A stretch of 64,000 nucleotides of DNA from Chamaecrista fasciculata (GCA_003254925.1 QANZ01023510.1:55247-119246), one strand, 5' to 3'; counted from the stretch's first letter, positions 46,380-59,126 are shown. The notes: generated by a model from the sequence alone, not told the origin. Translations and numbers: made by a program.

Positions 46380-49300
46380 ATGAGTACAATTGGATACAAC
46401 TCAGATGAGGAAAGATCTGTCATAGGAGGAAAGGCTGAAATAGGGTTTCTTGATTTCGAGGAAGAGAAATCTTTTTGTAGTTATATTCCTAATGAGGAGG
46501 ATCCAGTTGTTGTCTCAGTCCCATTTCCATTTGTGGATGAAAAACCTCAATCAGTATTTCTTGGAGATACTGCAGTAGATTTAATAACCATAAAAAACAC
46601 TACCAGTGAACCAGTGGAACTGTGGAGTGTCCATATCTTTGCATCAAATCCCGAGAACTGTTTCACACTTTCTCTGATGGAACCTCCATCGGCGAATTCA
46701 AAGGCAGATAATGCCCGTGGCTTTAAAGAGTCTTACTCTTTGGAGGACAGGATGCTTCAACCTGGTGACATATTGAAGGTATGGTTGTCTTGTAAAACAA
46801 AGGAACTAGGACTGCACACTTCGGTCGTGTATTTTGATGCAGGAGATGAAAAAATAGAAAGGTTGGTTTTCCTCTTAGTTGAAGACAAGATCTCCCAGTC
46901 TTTAGCTTCTAAAAGGCCTTACACAAAAGGAAGGAAAAAAGAAAAATTTGTGACGGATACTTTTATTGCTGGCTCACGTCCTGGTCGGAAGGCAAATCGA
47001 GCATACAAAAATAGGCTTCCGTGGTATGACATCCCAAAGGATATCAGAGATATGCTTGAAAGCAAGAAGATCCCTGATGATATTGAAGGAGGCCTTACAA
47101 AGAACAACTATGCTTCTTATTTCAAAACATTAGTAATGATGGAAGAAATGCAATTGGAGGTACACTTATTTATTGATGAAAGAACTAAAACAGTGTGGTA
47201 TGAAATCCCTGAAAAAAAAAAAGAAAAAGAAAACTGTGGTTGTTGATCTTTGTTTCTATTGTTTGATTGACCAATGACTTCTACTTTCAGGAAGACATGA
47301 GGAGTTATGATATGGAATGCATAGCTATGAAAAAGAGGGCGAATCAATTCTTGTCCATGGTGGTTCCAGGGCTTGCTGAGAGAAGGCCATCACTGGTTCA
47401 TGGGGACTTTATTTTTGCCAAGCTAGCCTCTGAACAGTATGATCACACATTACCTAGTTATCAGGTTCGTTCCTCTTATCGACATATTGTTAGAACCCTG
47501 CCTAAGGTACTGATATAGATAAGAATAAAACAGTAAAACAGCACACCAAAGAACACACCAAGGCTAGCATTCCAGAGGCTAGCACTCTCCGCAAAACCCT
47601 TCCAATTCCCTGCCTAAAGAGTACCCACCTCCCTACTGATATAATACTAAGGCATAAACATATGCACACCCAACCCTGCACAAACCGTTATGCTATGTCA
47701 GCTACTTTTGTCCTATCTTACTTCCTTTTGCATTCTCGTTTTGCTCCCTGGGCTTTTCCATATTATTCTCAAGCCTGACTGCCCCAGATTCAGCCTCTTT
47801 GGGCTTGTTTAGGTCCCTCTTTGTCTTTCCTTTGTATGTGTGAGTTGTTGGGGGTCCATCACATATATTACATCATCAACATGTGTTTCTAAAGTATATA
47901 AATAAAATCTTAAGATAGCAATTGTTGTTTTATGCTAGTTACCAGAATGTGGTCACGTGAACAGGTCCTCATTTACTAACCTTACACGTCTTTGACATTT
48001 GATAAACAGTTAGATGACCCCCATTTCTTTGACATATTGAAATGGCCATTATACACCGAAGGCTATCTCACATCTGTGATCTGTTTGTCTTTATGCAGAC
48101 TACATCAGATAATATATTCCCTTATGGACCATGCATTTTGTCTTTGCATTTCCAGATATGATCAAGGGGGAACTATAGATTGTGCTGGCTCCTCTAAAGT
48201 GCTTAGGGAGAAGTTGCATACATTCTAATCTTTAAATACAATTAAGAATTGTGATTATTCAGTCATTAGAAAACACTATTTTGCTATACCTTATAACAAT
48301 GAATAATATTGTATGCAAATAATACTTGTCAATTTAGTCCATGTTGCATTTATATTCTTTTATTGTGATCATCCTATATTTAATCCGTAATATTCATCTA
48401 CCAATCCAATCCTGTTAGCTTTGCTTTGACACTTCACTTTCATTTTATCTCACTAAATATGATTTACAAATTTGATAAAGAAAAGTATAATTTTAATTGA
48501 ATTCCTTTTCACTGCATCATTTTTCACGTGCCTCCCGTATTGTCTATAAGTATACTTATCATGTATATATATTTGTTTTTGAAAAAATGGCATGGATATA
48601 TTCCTATTCAGTTATGACTAGGATTTTCTACCCTTTTTGTGTAATTAAAGTGGTCATGTGCAGGGGTTTGTCCACCGTGTTGAGGCTGATGAAGTATTTT
48701 TGAAGTTTGATCCTCAATTTCACTTGTGCCACAGAGATCAAGATCTTTATAATGTTCACTTCACGTATAATAGGCTCAATATGAGAAGATTATATCAAGC
48801 AGTTGAGGCAGCGGAAAACTTAGGAAGAGAGTTCCTATTTCCGCCAGTGACGTCTAGAAGAAGACACATTGAAACCCGTCATTTGGTGCCTATTTCTGGT
48901 ACACTTAATGAGGAACAGATGCTTGCAATCAAGAAGATTATTGGTTGTAAAGGTGCTCCACCTTATGTTATTCATGGCCCTCCTGGTACAGGAAAGACTA
49001 GGACAATAGTGGAAGCAATCCTCCAGCTCTACAAAAATTGCAGGAATGCTTGTATTCTTGTTTGTGCACCCTCTAATAGTGCTGCTGATTACTTGCTGGA
49101 GAAACTTATTGGTCAAAAAGCTGTCAAATTTCGAGATGATGAAATATTCAGGCTCAATGCATCTGCCAGATCTTATGAGGAGATCAACCCTGATCTTCTC
49201 CGCTTCAGCCTTTTTGATGAATTAATATTCAAGTGTCCTCCAGTCAGTGATCTCATGCGTTATAAGATTGTTATATCCACTTATATGAGTGCCTGTCTCC

Positions 49301-50918
49301 TTTATGCTGAAGATGTTGTCCGGGGTCATTTCTCTCACATTTTCTTGGATGAGGCTGGGCAAGCTTCAGAACCAGAAACCATGATTCCTATATCCCATCT
49401 CTGCTCAAGGGAGACCGTTGTCGTTCTGGCTGGAGACCCAATGCAATTGGGTCCAGTAATATTTTCTAAGGAAGCAGAGGACTATGGATTGGGGAAATCA
49501 TATTTGGAAAGATTGTTTGAATGCGAATTATACTCCTATGGAGATGATAACTACGTAACCAAATTGGTTAGAAACTACAGATGTCGTCCACAAATTCTAC
49601 ATCTCCCATCCGAGCTGTTTTATGAAGGAGAATTGATTGCATGCAAAGAGACTAGTTCCTTGGAAGTGATTGAAGACCTCCTCCCTAATAAGGAGTTCCC
49701 TGTTCTTTTCCTTGGCATCCAAGGATGTGATGAAAGAGAAGGCAATAATCCATCATGGTTCAACAGAATTGAAGTGAGTAAGGTCATAGAAATAGTCAAG
49801 AGGCTCACAGCTGGTGGGAATTTGACGGGGGAAGACATTGGAATTATAACACCATATAGGCAGCAAGTGCTCAAAATTAAACAGACACTTGAAAGTGTTG
49901 GTATAGCGGATATTAAGGTTGGAAGTGTGGAGCAGTTTCAGGGACAGGAGAGACAAGTCATTATAATATCAACTGTTCGCTCTACAATCAAACATAATGA
50001 ATTTGATAAAGTGCACTGTTTAGGATTCTTGAGCAATAATCGAAGATTTAATGTGGCCATAACCCGTGCCATTTCTCTGCTGGTTATAATTGGGAATCCT
50101 CACATAATCTCAAAGGTACTGTATTTGACTGACAAATTAAATCAGTTAATTATTGTGTTCAACTTTATACTATGAGTATTGAATGTTGTCCAGATTATTG
50201 CTTTATATGCAAATCAAAATATGCTGCTCTTTATTAGTGGTATGCACCGCAGTTTTGTTTTTCTTTTGTTCTTTCGATACAATGAATCTTTGGCACTATT
50301 GGTTATTTGGTTATTCCACCCTACCTTTAGCCTCCTGAGCCTGCTCGGCTTCTAGCATAAAAAAACTGTTATTTTTTATTGGGAATGCTTGGTTTCTTGC
50401 ATTATGGAAGATATCTGGCAGACCAGTGAATGTAAATCTCAAACTGATTCTAAATGAACTCGTTGTGCTGTATTATCCCTGATTAATTAGGATATCATGG
50501 AGACTACCAGGAAACAGATAGATAGATGCTTTTCAGTGACTGACAATTCTGTCTCTAGAAAGTAGAAAGCTTTTTTTTTATTTTTGGTAGCGATGTGGCC
50601 AAGCAACATGAGTTCGTTGATGAATTTATATTTGACTTGTATTGACAGGACTATTATTGGCACAAACTCTTGTGGCATTGTGTGGACAATTCTTCTTATC
50701 TGGGCTGTTCTCTTCCTGAAAGACGGCTTGATTACGAGGAAGCTGGAAATATTGAAGAAAATGCATTGCCCTCTGAAGATAAGGCATGGGGCCAAGATCA
50801 TGACTCGCCGGCATGGGGCCAAGATCATGACTCGCCGGCATGGGGCCAAGATCAAGAGTGGTCAGAGCTCCCTAAACCTGGTACAGATGAAGCTGAATGG
50901 TCTGATGGTTGGAAATAG
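46380..50918 (+). CDS. SDE3: SDE3/MOV10-type RNA helicase
   Basis: Superfamily 1 (Upf1-like) helicase that in Arabidopsis amplifies RNA silencing together with Argonaute proteins. Coding exons 46380-47159, 47291-47464, 48664-50115 and 50649-50918 join in frame to about 891 residues (Arabidopsis SDE3 is about 1,000). Helicase motifs in order: Walker A GPPGTGKT (about 423-430), Walker B DEAGQA (about 547), GDPMQLGP (about 574), SVEQFQGQE, and VAITRA (about 782). The N-terminal half ([11 protein letters not shown]...) aligns by eye with SDE3. The last exon holds WGQD repeats at 848-871 and ends EWSDGWK. These tryptophan-glycine motifs are the type used by SDE3 to bind Argonautes. A probable non-coding first exon ends at 44,767, with the 5'-UTR intron running to 46,347. 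Confidence 0.93.
47465..48663 (+). other. SDE3 intron 2 (1.2 kb)
   Basis: Bounded by CAG|GTTCGT and GTGCAG|GGG. No recognised element inside. The frame at 47,992-48,228 is not supported as a gene. Confidence 0.7.
50784..50854 (+). repeat. 27-bp coding tandem repeat (WG motifs)
   Basis: Two identical 27-base units (50,784-50,810 and 50,811-50,837) plus a 17-base identical partial third. Each unit encodes AWGQDHDSP, so the repeat gives three WGQD motifs in the helicase C-terminus and keeps the frame. Confidence 0.95.
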
Positions 50919-51616
50919 TTAATCTAGCTGCTAGGAATTGGGGTTGGTGTCTTTTTATATAAGGTTATTCATTTATTTTTTGACCAGTTTCCGTTGGACT
51001 TGAACTTCTGTTGCATAGGAATTTCTTATGGGGAATGGATAACATATACCTGTCCTTTTTGGATTACATTTAATACCCATCTTATATAAAAAATTACATT
51101 TACTTTCTCTTTCTATTTCTTTCATTGACTTCAAACTCCAAATAAAGGATTTAAATTCTCAAAACTGTCCTTCATGACATGGAAATTCGATTAGTTTATC
51201 CATGCAAATGTGCCCTTTCTAACGTTGGGAATTGCGATTCGGAGTTATCTTGCTTCAGTAACAAATTAATGCTATTAACTTATTATAAAGATTAAACTTT
51301 AATTTATTTCTGTAACAACGGATATGTATCATAAACATGGAATGTTAGATTCTGGAAATGTCAGAGGAATCTATATGGATCTGTTGTTGCCTTGACTTAT
51401 ATACAGCTGTTGTAAACGAACCTATGTATCCAATAGATGTGGAAGTTGATTCTTTTCATTATAAGACAACTTTGTTTATTCTATTGCCATTCACTTATCA
51501 CTTAATATATTTCCAGACTAGACTGAGTAAAACCTTGCGTAGTTCATTCACTCGTATACATGACAATATTAGAGAAAGTGACATAATCAAAGTATCAAAC
51601 ACACAGACAAACCAAC
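50919..51616. other. Convergent 3' space, SDE3 and LTPG
   Basis: 3' ends of the plus-strand helicase and the minus-strand lipid transfer protein gene face each other here. No other gene is recognised. Confidence 0.6.
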
Positions 51617-52674
51617 CTAGTAGTAGTTTAGAACAACAAAGCCTAATGCAGCCAGAATGTAAGATGGTGCGAGATTGTTAGATGGCATGGCAGATGATGA
51701 TTGAGTGAATAGAGAGTCGCCTCCTGAATCTACAAAAGATGGAGTCTCAGAATCCACTGATGGAGGAGAAGGAAGAGATTGTGAAGACATGACAGAAGAA
51801 GCTGCTGCAAGAAAAGGAATATTGTGTTTGGTATGTACATTTATGCCTTGAGAAACCATAATTATTAGCGTTTTGGGTATGTACAAGTACCTTGAGGACT
51901 ACTAGTGCGTACTGTTGAATCAGGGGGTGAGGAAAGACCAGATGGAGCTGGAAAGCCATATACTATTGGTCCTGCCAATAATCAGCATACCAACATATTA
52001 CTTGTACAGAAAAGATTATGTAACAATCATCAGAAATAAATAATTTAGATATTTTCAAAGGTTTATTTAATAGTTAAATCTTCAGAAATAAAGAATACAT
52101 GACCTGCCTTTGATTACACCAAAAAATTGAATTAGTTAATGTACATGGAAAATTAAATACATACCAAGAACAATCTATAGAAGCATCATTGAAATGGGAA
52201 AAAAAAAGTGTAAATTGGCAGTACCTGGAGAAGGAGCTAATGAAGCAGAGGCTGCAAATGACACGGAAAAAAAAAAGGACACCTTAGCAATTTGATTGAT
52301 GAACATAACATACTACATGACTCCCATGATAAAAGATGAGAAATCTTACATTTGCATTGGAGTAGGACATCAGATATGTTACAAGCATGAGGGAGGAAGG
52401 TGGCCAATGTTTTATTGAATGGTATGGTGAAGGGAATATTCCCACACACAAAATCACACAAGCAGTTCATGCCACCATTTGTAAGGGCCTTGAGTGATTT
52501 GCAGCACTGGCTAGTTGGTATGGGCTTACTAGGACTAGCATTTATGAGAAAACTCATACAAGGAGTGAAACTAGTAAGCATTGAGGATACACTACATGGA
52601 GATTCAATTTTAGCGTAGGATGGTGCAGCCATACCCATAAGCAGGGCTGATATCAGAACCACAAAGGGCTTCAT
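51617..52674 (-). CDS. GPI-anchored lipid transfer protein 1
   Basis: Non-specific lipid transfer protein of the LTPG class, expected on the outer face of the plasma membrane where it moves lipid for cuticle or wall. Exons on the minus strand: 52674-52350, 52251-52225, 51971-51891 and 51804-51617, in frame, giving 206 residues. A signal peptide ends near SYA (about 21). The eight-cysteine pattern is visible: C, C, CC, C-L-C, C and C between about 27 and 108, with one extra Cys (DFVC). Ser/Pro-rich exons 2-4 lead to a hydrophobic C-terminus (ILAALGFVVL), the GPI signal. The 27-nt exon 2 is very short and rests on good GT/AG sites and frame only. All introns are phase 1. Confidence 0.85.
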
Positions 52675-52758
52675 TCTTTACTCTCTTTTTTTTCCCTTTA
52701 ATTTTTAATGGGATTTTTGAAGTTTGATGATTTGGTAAGAGGAGGATAATTTAGGGGG

Positions 52759-52768
52759 TTTATAAATA
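52759..52768 (-). promoter_or_regulatory. TATA box of LTPG 1
   Basis: On the minus strand TATTTATAAA lies about 85 bp before the ATG, a normal plant spacing. Confidence 0.5.
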
Positions 52769-54757
52769 AGAGATAAGTAGAGAGAAAAAGAATTGATTTC
52801 TCAAGGGCTTAACTGCTATAACTAACCTAAGGGAAATGAAAGAGTTGGAAACGTTATGTGACTTCAGCACATACCATTTTGGCTTCAACATTTTGAGGTT
52901 GCCTAGTGGCTTCTAAAACTTCCTATCCTTATTTTGGGGTCACACAATATTGGCCCTTCCCTCTAATTACAAGCTGATTTGATCATCAGCCAATTGGAAT
53001 TCATCATTTCAAGAATTGCCTTGCACGCTTAATAGTAATATATGGTTTTGAATTGATCAAAGAAGAATGATTTATGAGGCTAAATGGTTATTAGAGAAGC
53101 AAAATTGATCATTAAATATTAATCAATTATTAATTTTACTCGTGAACTGTGATCTTTTTTTTGTCTTATAAAGTCAACCCACATAAAGGTGACAATAGAT
53201 AAAAGAAATGTAAAGTTTGTTTTGTGAAACTTGTCAGAATAACCAACTATTGTATTTTAATGTTGAACTGTGTGGAGAAGGTGAGACAACCTTTTTTTTT
53301 TCTTTAAGGACGAGAAGGTGAGTCTACATATTAATTGATAAAAAAGAATATCATAGTCCGATAATACAGATATAGTGGTGAGAGAGAAATAAATAATTAT
53401 AGAAAAAAGTGTCAGTAACCACTAGAATTCGTCATAATTGATCTCTCCAAAAGGCAAAGCTTCCTTCAAGTCTTCAACCATCTGCAGAACCATTTAATTT
53501 TTTGTAACAAAATTATTAACTCGAATAATATGAGAGAGAAATCGATCTCGTGTGATTGGCTCGAGTTGTCTCAATCATATTAATCAACAACTCCTACTTT
53601 ATTCAGACAAAAAAAAAAATGATAAGTTAGATATCCCATGGCCAGGATTCGGATTAATTAAAATATAAGAGTACAGATTTTAAAGCTTTTTATACAGAAT
53701 ATATGACAAACGCATGATGAAATAGATAAATACAAAACACTTGTATTAGCCGTTGTTTTGCGAAGTATATTAACAGTATAGAAATTTTGAACAAAATTAG
53801 CTAATTAGTCACAACGTATCCCCTTTAGTTATGAGGTGTTTATTTGATAATGAATTCAATGATTCAAACATTACAATTTGCAACCTATTTAATGTGTGAA
53901 CCAAAACATAAATCATGTTCATGTGTCGCTAATTTCACAGTGAAATTGAATGTATGCCACATCATGTTGACTTTTTGATTCTTTAAAATTTTCCGCAAGA
54001 AAATTTCTTTTCGTATAGAGTGGTTTCAAATTCTCGAAAACAAATTACTAAACCTTGATCAAATTCAAAGTCGGTAAGAGATGAAATTCTTTCTCCTCGG
54101 AATTCTAAGAATGATTAAAGTAATCATAAAATAACAAAAAAAAGATATCCATAAATCACACTATATATTATGTATTAACAGAAAAAGGACATGAGAAGTG
54201 AAATTGGGGATGCCATGTTGCCAGCCAATATGTTGACAAAATGATTTCCATATAAGTTCTGTAATTATTATGCTTTGCAAGTTAAAACGTGTTATTGAAT
54301 GTGTTTTTTTTTTTTTTTAAGGGATGTTGTTCACCGAAAAATGAAGTGTAAGAAACAGTCCAAGTCCATTGTATGAAGTTTGAATAAGCTTAAAAGGCCA
54401 TGGCGTCATAAGGGTGTATACAAGGTTGGTGATCTGTATATGCCACCTGTTCCACGTAAAGCCTCACCGTATAGAACAAGTGTCAAAGTGTTCACTTTTT
54501 GTCTTTTGAACACCTTAAAAACTCAAGGCTGCTGCTACAGCAAGTGCCAAACACACCCAGTTAGAGAGAGTAGGCGAAGTTGTTCATCCATATTAACATC
54601 ATTTTTTGTCCCTTTCTCTCCCTTCCTTTCCCTACAAAAACCCACACACACCCACACCAAAAATCAAACACAAGCTTGTAACAACTAGCACTACACTTCA
54701 TAGGATTAATTATAATCATCCAAAGTTTACCTTTTGTATCAAGCACTTTCAGTGATT
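52769..54757. other. Divergent intergenic region between LTPG genes
   Basis: About 2 kb shared upstream space of two head-to-head LTPG genes. It holds a tail-only scar (53,275-53,327), a T-run near 54,305 and a CA-rich leader just before LTPG 2. No gene is recognised. Confidence 0.5.
53275..53327 (-). mobile_element. Tail-only retroposon scar 14
   Basis: Sixteen-base repeats gagaaggtgagNcNac (53,275-53,290 and 53,312-53,327, 14 of 16) flank a T-run followed by ctttaaggac. Confidence 0.5.
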
Positions 54758-55904
54758 ATGGCTTACATGAAAATGAAGATGAGTGTGGTTATGGTGGTGG
54801 TGATGGCTATGTTGTGTGCAGGAGCTTCTGCACAATCATCAAGCTGCACAAGCGTGATAGTGAGCCTTTCTCCATGCCTCAATTACATCACAGGAAATTC
54901 CTCAACCCCATCTTCAGGATGCTGCTCCCAATTGAAGAGTGTGTTAGGTTCACAACCACAGTGCTTGTGTCAAGTCCTGAATGGTGGTGCATCGTCTTTG
55001 GGGATCAATATCAATCAAACCCAAGCTCTGGCTTTGCCTAATGCCTGCAAAGTTCAGACTTCATATTCAACCAGTCAGTGTAAAGGTAAGAACAGTAAGA
55101 CATTATTCTTTGCTTCAAGCTTAAGTAGCTAGCATCAGCTTTGCTGTCAAATATGACAGTGCAAAGTTGAAGATGGATATGGAGAGTTTAGTTTGTAAAG
55201 TAAATTGACATTCTAGTCCTTAGATTATATGAATTTTGTCATTTTAATCCCAGATTTTTTTGAAATGTTTGGTTTAATCCTCGAAAATTCATGACTTGTT
55301 ACAAGTTAGTCCCTTCATGAACAACCTAACAGTGTGCAACTCAATCTTTAGACGGACTAAATTGCAACGAGTCATAAATTTTCAAGAACTAAATTAAGTG
55401 TTTTAAAAATTCAAGGACTAAAATAACAGTGCTCACATAATCTAAGGACTAACTTGATAATTTACTCTTAGTTTGTAAGATAAGTTATAGATCATGGATC
55501 CAATTTGCCAAGTTGGTAACAGAAATAAATATGAATCCTCAATAATCAATATCTCTTAAGATAATTGCATCCTAATCTAGTTCATATATTTCTGCTAATA
55601 TGAAACTGGGATTATAACAGCTGCCACTCCAGCCAATTCACCTGCAGGATCAGCAGCAGAATCACCAAATTCAGGTGCATCAGGTACCTATTTTTAATTC
55701 ACCCCACTGAGAGATAACGATACCATGGCTAACATTTTATAGGTTTCATTTTCTCACTTGTCATTTTATATTGCAGGGACAGGATCCAAGAGTACCCCTT
55801 CTACAGATAATGGCTCATCCGATGGGAACTCCATCAAGTTGTCTGTTCATCTCTTGTTCATTGGTTTGGCTGCAACATATGCTTCAACTTTCAGAACATT
55901 CTGA
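54758..55904 (+). CDS. GPI-anchored lipid transfer protein 2
   Basis: Paralogue of the facing gene. Exons 54758-55085, 55621-55683 and 55777-55904 give 172 residues. The signal peptide ([11 protein letters not shown]...ASAQ) ends near residue 26. The eight-cysteine motif is clear: C (SSCTS), C (SPCLN), CC (SGCCS), C-L-C, C (NACKV) and C (SQCK). An Ala/Ser/Pro/Gly-rich linker follows, then a hydrophobic end ([15 protein letters not shown]) as GPI signal. Introns are phase 1, as in LTPG 1. The upstream in-frame codon at 54,734 is not ATG, so the start in GATTATGGCT is used. An F2-like MITE sits in intron 1. Confidence 0.9.
55198..55467. mobile_element. F2-like MITE in LTPG 2 intron 1
   Basis: Ends AAGTAAATTGACATTCTAG / AATTTACTC and exact 10-bp TSDs ttagtttgta (55,188-55,197 and 55,468-55,477). 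Interior 'ctaaggacta/tagtccttag' arms. Confidence 0.75.
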
Positions 55905-57729
55905 TTCTTTCATCCACATGGACGCCCTTTCATCATAGCATTTTTCACTTGTTATTGATACGATTGTTCTTGTGTTCATACAGTATAATATTGATATTCT
56001 GTTCCCGTAGAGTGAAGAGTTCGATGCATTTTCATTCATTTTTGTGAGGTGACATGGTTTTGTATTTTGAAGAGATATCTGTTTTCTCTTCTCTTTATCA
56101 ATAAGGATGGCTTGTATCTTACATTTGTTGTTATATATAACTATGAAAATTACAAATTTTACCTATCTCCTACCATCCTAAATAATTAAATAAACTTGTG
56201 CCAAAGAACTCTGCAGTAAAGACAATCAAAATTGCTTGAAAGGGAGGACATATTTAAGCATGACAAATAAATGTCAACCATTTCAATAAAATTTTACTCA
56301 AAGGCAATGATGATTGTATTATAATCACTAGGAAAATCTTGGATTTGAGACATTATGCAAGATCATCAAACATTGTGCTGAAATTCATTCAATCATGAAA
56401 AATGCAGACCACAAAAACAAACTTATGGAATTATCATATATGATATAAGAACCACATTAATTTATTTGCCATATCGACAAATACCTTCATGAAACAAATT
56501 ATAAATCAAGCAGACATAAAAGCTTTTGTCAGAAGTTGGAACTTAGAACCATTTTTTTTTTCCTTTTAAATACTCTCACCGGGAAATACATGGTCCTGAA
56601 ACTGAGCATTCAGGCTTATGCCTCATTTGCCTCCATCAGCCCGAACTAAATATAACAGCTGGAGCTGGTGCATCCACCAGCTTTAGGATGGCAGATTATA
56701 TCAAATATCTCCTGAATTTCTACATCACTCTTTTTTAACTCCAAAAATACAAGAAAATATTAGTTTCATCGTCTTCCTCTCTTCACCTCTTTTTTGGCTT
56801 CTATTTATGCCTTATGCTTTTTCCCCCACCACCTTCTTGAGGAGCTTCCTCTTCCTACTTTCTTCCTCTTTTACAAAATACAGCTTGTGTGTAGCATTCA
56901 AGATCATACAGAATTAGAATGGCATAAACCAAAAGATATAAACCAAACACCAAAAAAAAAAAATTCTTCAATATATTCACCACACCAAACTACTGCCTAC
57001 AAATATCTTAATATCATATTTGGCACATATATACAACAAACAACAATGTACTACAACGGCCTAGGGAAACAAAATCAGCTGCATTGATCAATCAAACCAG
57101 AAGTAGAAAGAGCTCACTTATGCCGAAACTCATAACTTGTGCTACAGTAACAGGCAGTATACTCAAAAGCGCAGATACGTTCAACCTTCCAAAACACACT
57201 AACTGCAACTAAAGGCTTCGGATAACCCACTGCAGTGACCAACAAGCATGACTTACACAAATACATAAGCCTAGTCAAAATATACCAGTACATGGATGGA
57301 ACCAACTAAATGAAACACCAAAAGATGCACTCACACTTGAATCTATGTCGCAACATTTGACAGAGATAGCAAAAGCTGTCTATAAAAAAATAAAGAAAGA
57401 AAGAAGCAGATGGATAACATAAAAATAAATCTGACACTATTCTGTCATGAACATCCCAAAATACCTAAACAAAATCAAAGTTTTGAGCAATTGTCACAAT
57501 ACCATTTAATTATGGGACAAATACAGGGATGGATGATTTCTCCTTGTTAGTACAAAGACAAGAAAGTCCTTGAAGAAGTATACTCGATCAAAATTTAAGG
57601 AACCAAAAGAATCAGTGAAACTCTTCATTTATACTAACTTCATTAGCCATTGCCAAAAATTTGAAATGTTTCAACACAAGAAGCTTAATAGCAAAAGTTA
57701 CATACAGTGATCCCTTAATATAATACATA
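55905..57729. other. Intergenic, LTPG 2 to CDC73
   Basis: 3' region of LTPG 2 and 3' side of CDC73. No gene recognised; the frame at 56,794-57,087 has no domain. Confidence 0.5.
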
Positions 57730-59126
57730 TCAAGAATGTGTACGAGATCGAGCAAACTCTTCTAGTCTGTCCCAAACCTCCAACGCTGCAGCCCTGTCCT
57801 GATGTCGCTTGTTCTTACTGATCTGCAAGCAAGTAAGAAAAGTATGCTTAATTTGATTGTTAATAGCCGACCAAAGACAACAATGTTGAACTGCGAAAGG
57901 AAAATCTTTGAGCAAGGAGAAGGTTAAGGAATACAAAAAACACACCGAGATTATCTTTACATTCCACTGCTTCACATTCTTTGCTGACTCCAAACTATCA
58001 TCTTCAAAACGCATATAAAATCCGATAACTGCATGTGTATTAACAGATTACCACAATCAGCTTAATTCAATCATCAAACGACATAAAACAATTTCATACA
58101 TAATAGTAATAAACAAACTGATAAAAACGCAAAATTTGACTCACTTTTGTTAAATATTTCAACGTGGTCCTTAAAGGGCCAGTCCTTGAACTGCCATTCT
58201 TTTCCTAACACGAAAACTGCTACAACACGATCCCAATCCTCCGCTTTGAGGGCAGATGGTTTATCTCTAACTTCATAAGCAGTGACAACCCTGTCCCTAC
58301 TAAGCTTCTTCTGCACCGTCACACAATCTGGCCTTGCACCCTTCATCTGCTTCACCTTGACGTCAGTAGGTATATAAACCCCATCTTCCAAGAACTCCTT
58401 CACATTATAAATGGTAATCAGCGTCTGAAACGCACTAGGCACAAAAATGATCGGTACTCCTTCCCCAATTTTACCACCCTTCAAGTGCATTTTAGGTTTC
58501 GGAGTAGCCTCGTAGCCCAATTCATCTCCAAACCCTAATCCCCTCTCATCCGCCCCCATCAATCGACTCTTAGCAACAAGACCGTCCTTTCTCTGATGCG
58601 ATTCAATCCTCTGACGCTCCTCTTCGCGCTTCGTCGCCGCCACCAGAACACTGTAGAAATCCCTATTCTTGCACTCCAACAAAGCCTCGCGATCCTTCAA
58701 GGGTTTTTCGGCCGCGTTAATCATAGACATGAAATCCAATTTATTATCATCGGGAGCAACGGCGAGGTCGGTGTTGACGGTATTGGCGGCGAAAGCGGGC
58801 TCTTCGGGACGGTACTCGATGGAATCGGTGGAGGAAATCTTGCCCTGGAGGTATTCGAGGAGGGGTTTACGGTCTGGGAAGGTAACGGCGGAAATTCCGA
58901 GAGAGACGGCGTTGAGGATGTAATCGGTGTGCTTGATGTGATGGTTCTTGATGTAGTGAACTAGGGTTTCGAGGGTGTAGCGATTGCCCTTGGTGGAGCG
59001 ATACGCGGTCTCGGCGAAAAAGGGGAAGGAGTATTCATTGCCGAATCGAAATTCACGGTTGACACGGACTATCTTATCGAGCTCACCGCGAATGGTGAAG
59101 TCCCTCAGAGCAGAGAGGGGATCCAT
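57730..59126 (-). CDS. CDC73: CDC73/parafibromin, Paf1 complex subunit
   Basis: Subunit of the nuclear Paf1 complex, which travels with RNA polymerase II and supports H3K4/H3K36 methylation; in Arabidopsis needed for FLC expression. Exons on the minus strand: 59126-58145, 58028-57946 and 57822-57730, in frame, giving 385 residues (Arabidopsis protein about 415). It starts MDPLSALRDFTIRGE. The conserved block KNRDFYSVLV...KREEERQRIESHQRKDGLVAKSR lies mid-protein, and the C-terminal Ras-like CDC73 domain includes KEWQFKDWPFKDH and IISISKNKRHQDRAA. Exon joins rebuild the family sequence exactly at FNK|IIGFYMRFEDDS and KIIS|ISKNKRHQ. The acidic linker after residue 110 is shorter than in Arabidopsis, which explains the length. 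Confidence 0.95.

Noticed and set aside
58596..58964. 122-residue plus-strand frame opposite CDC73
   Set aside because: Antisense shadow of CDC73 exon 1, with no independent motif.
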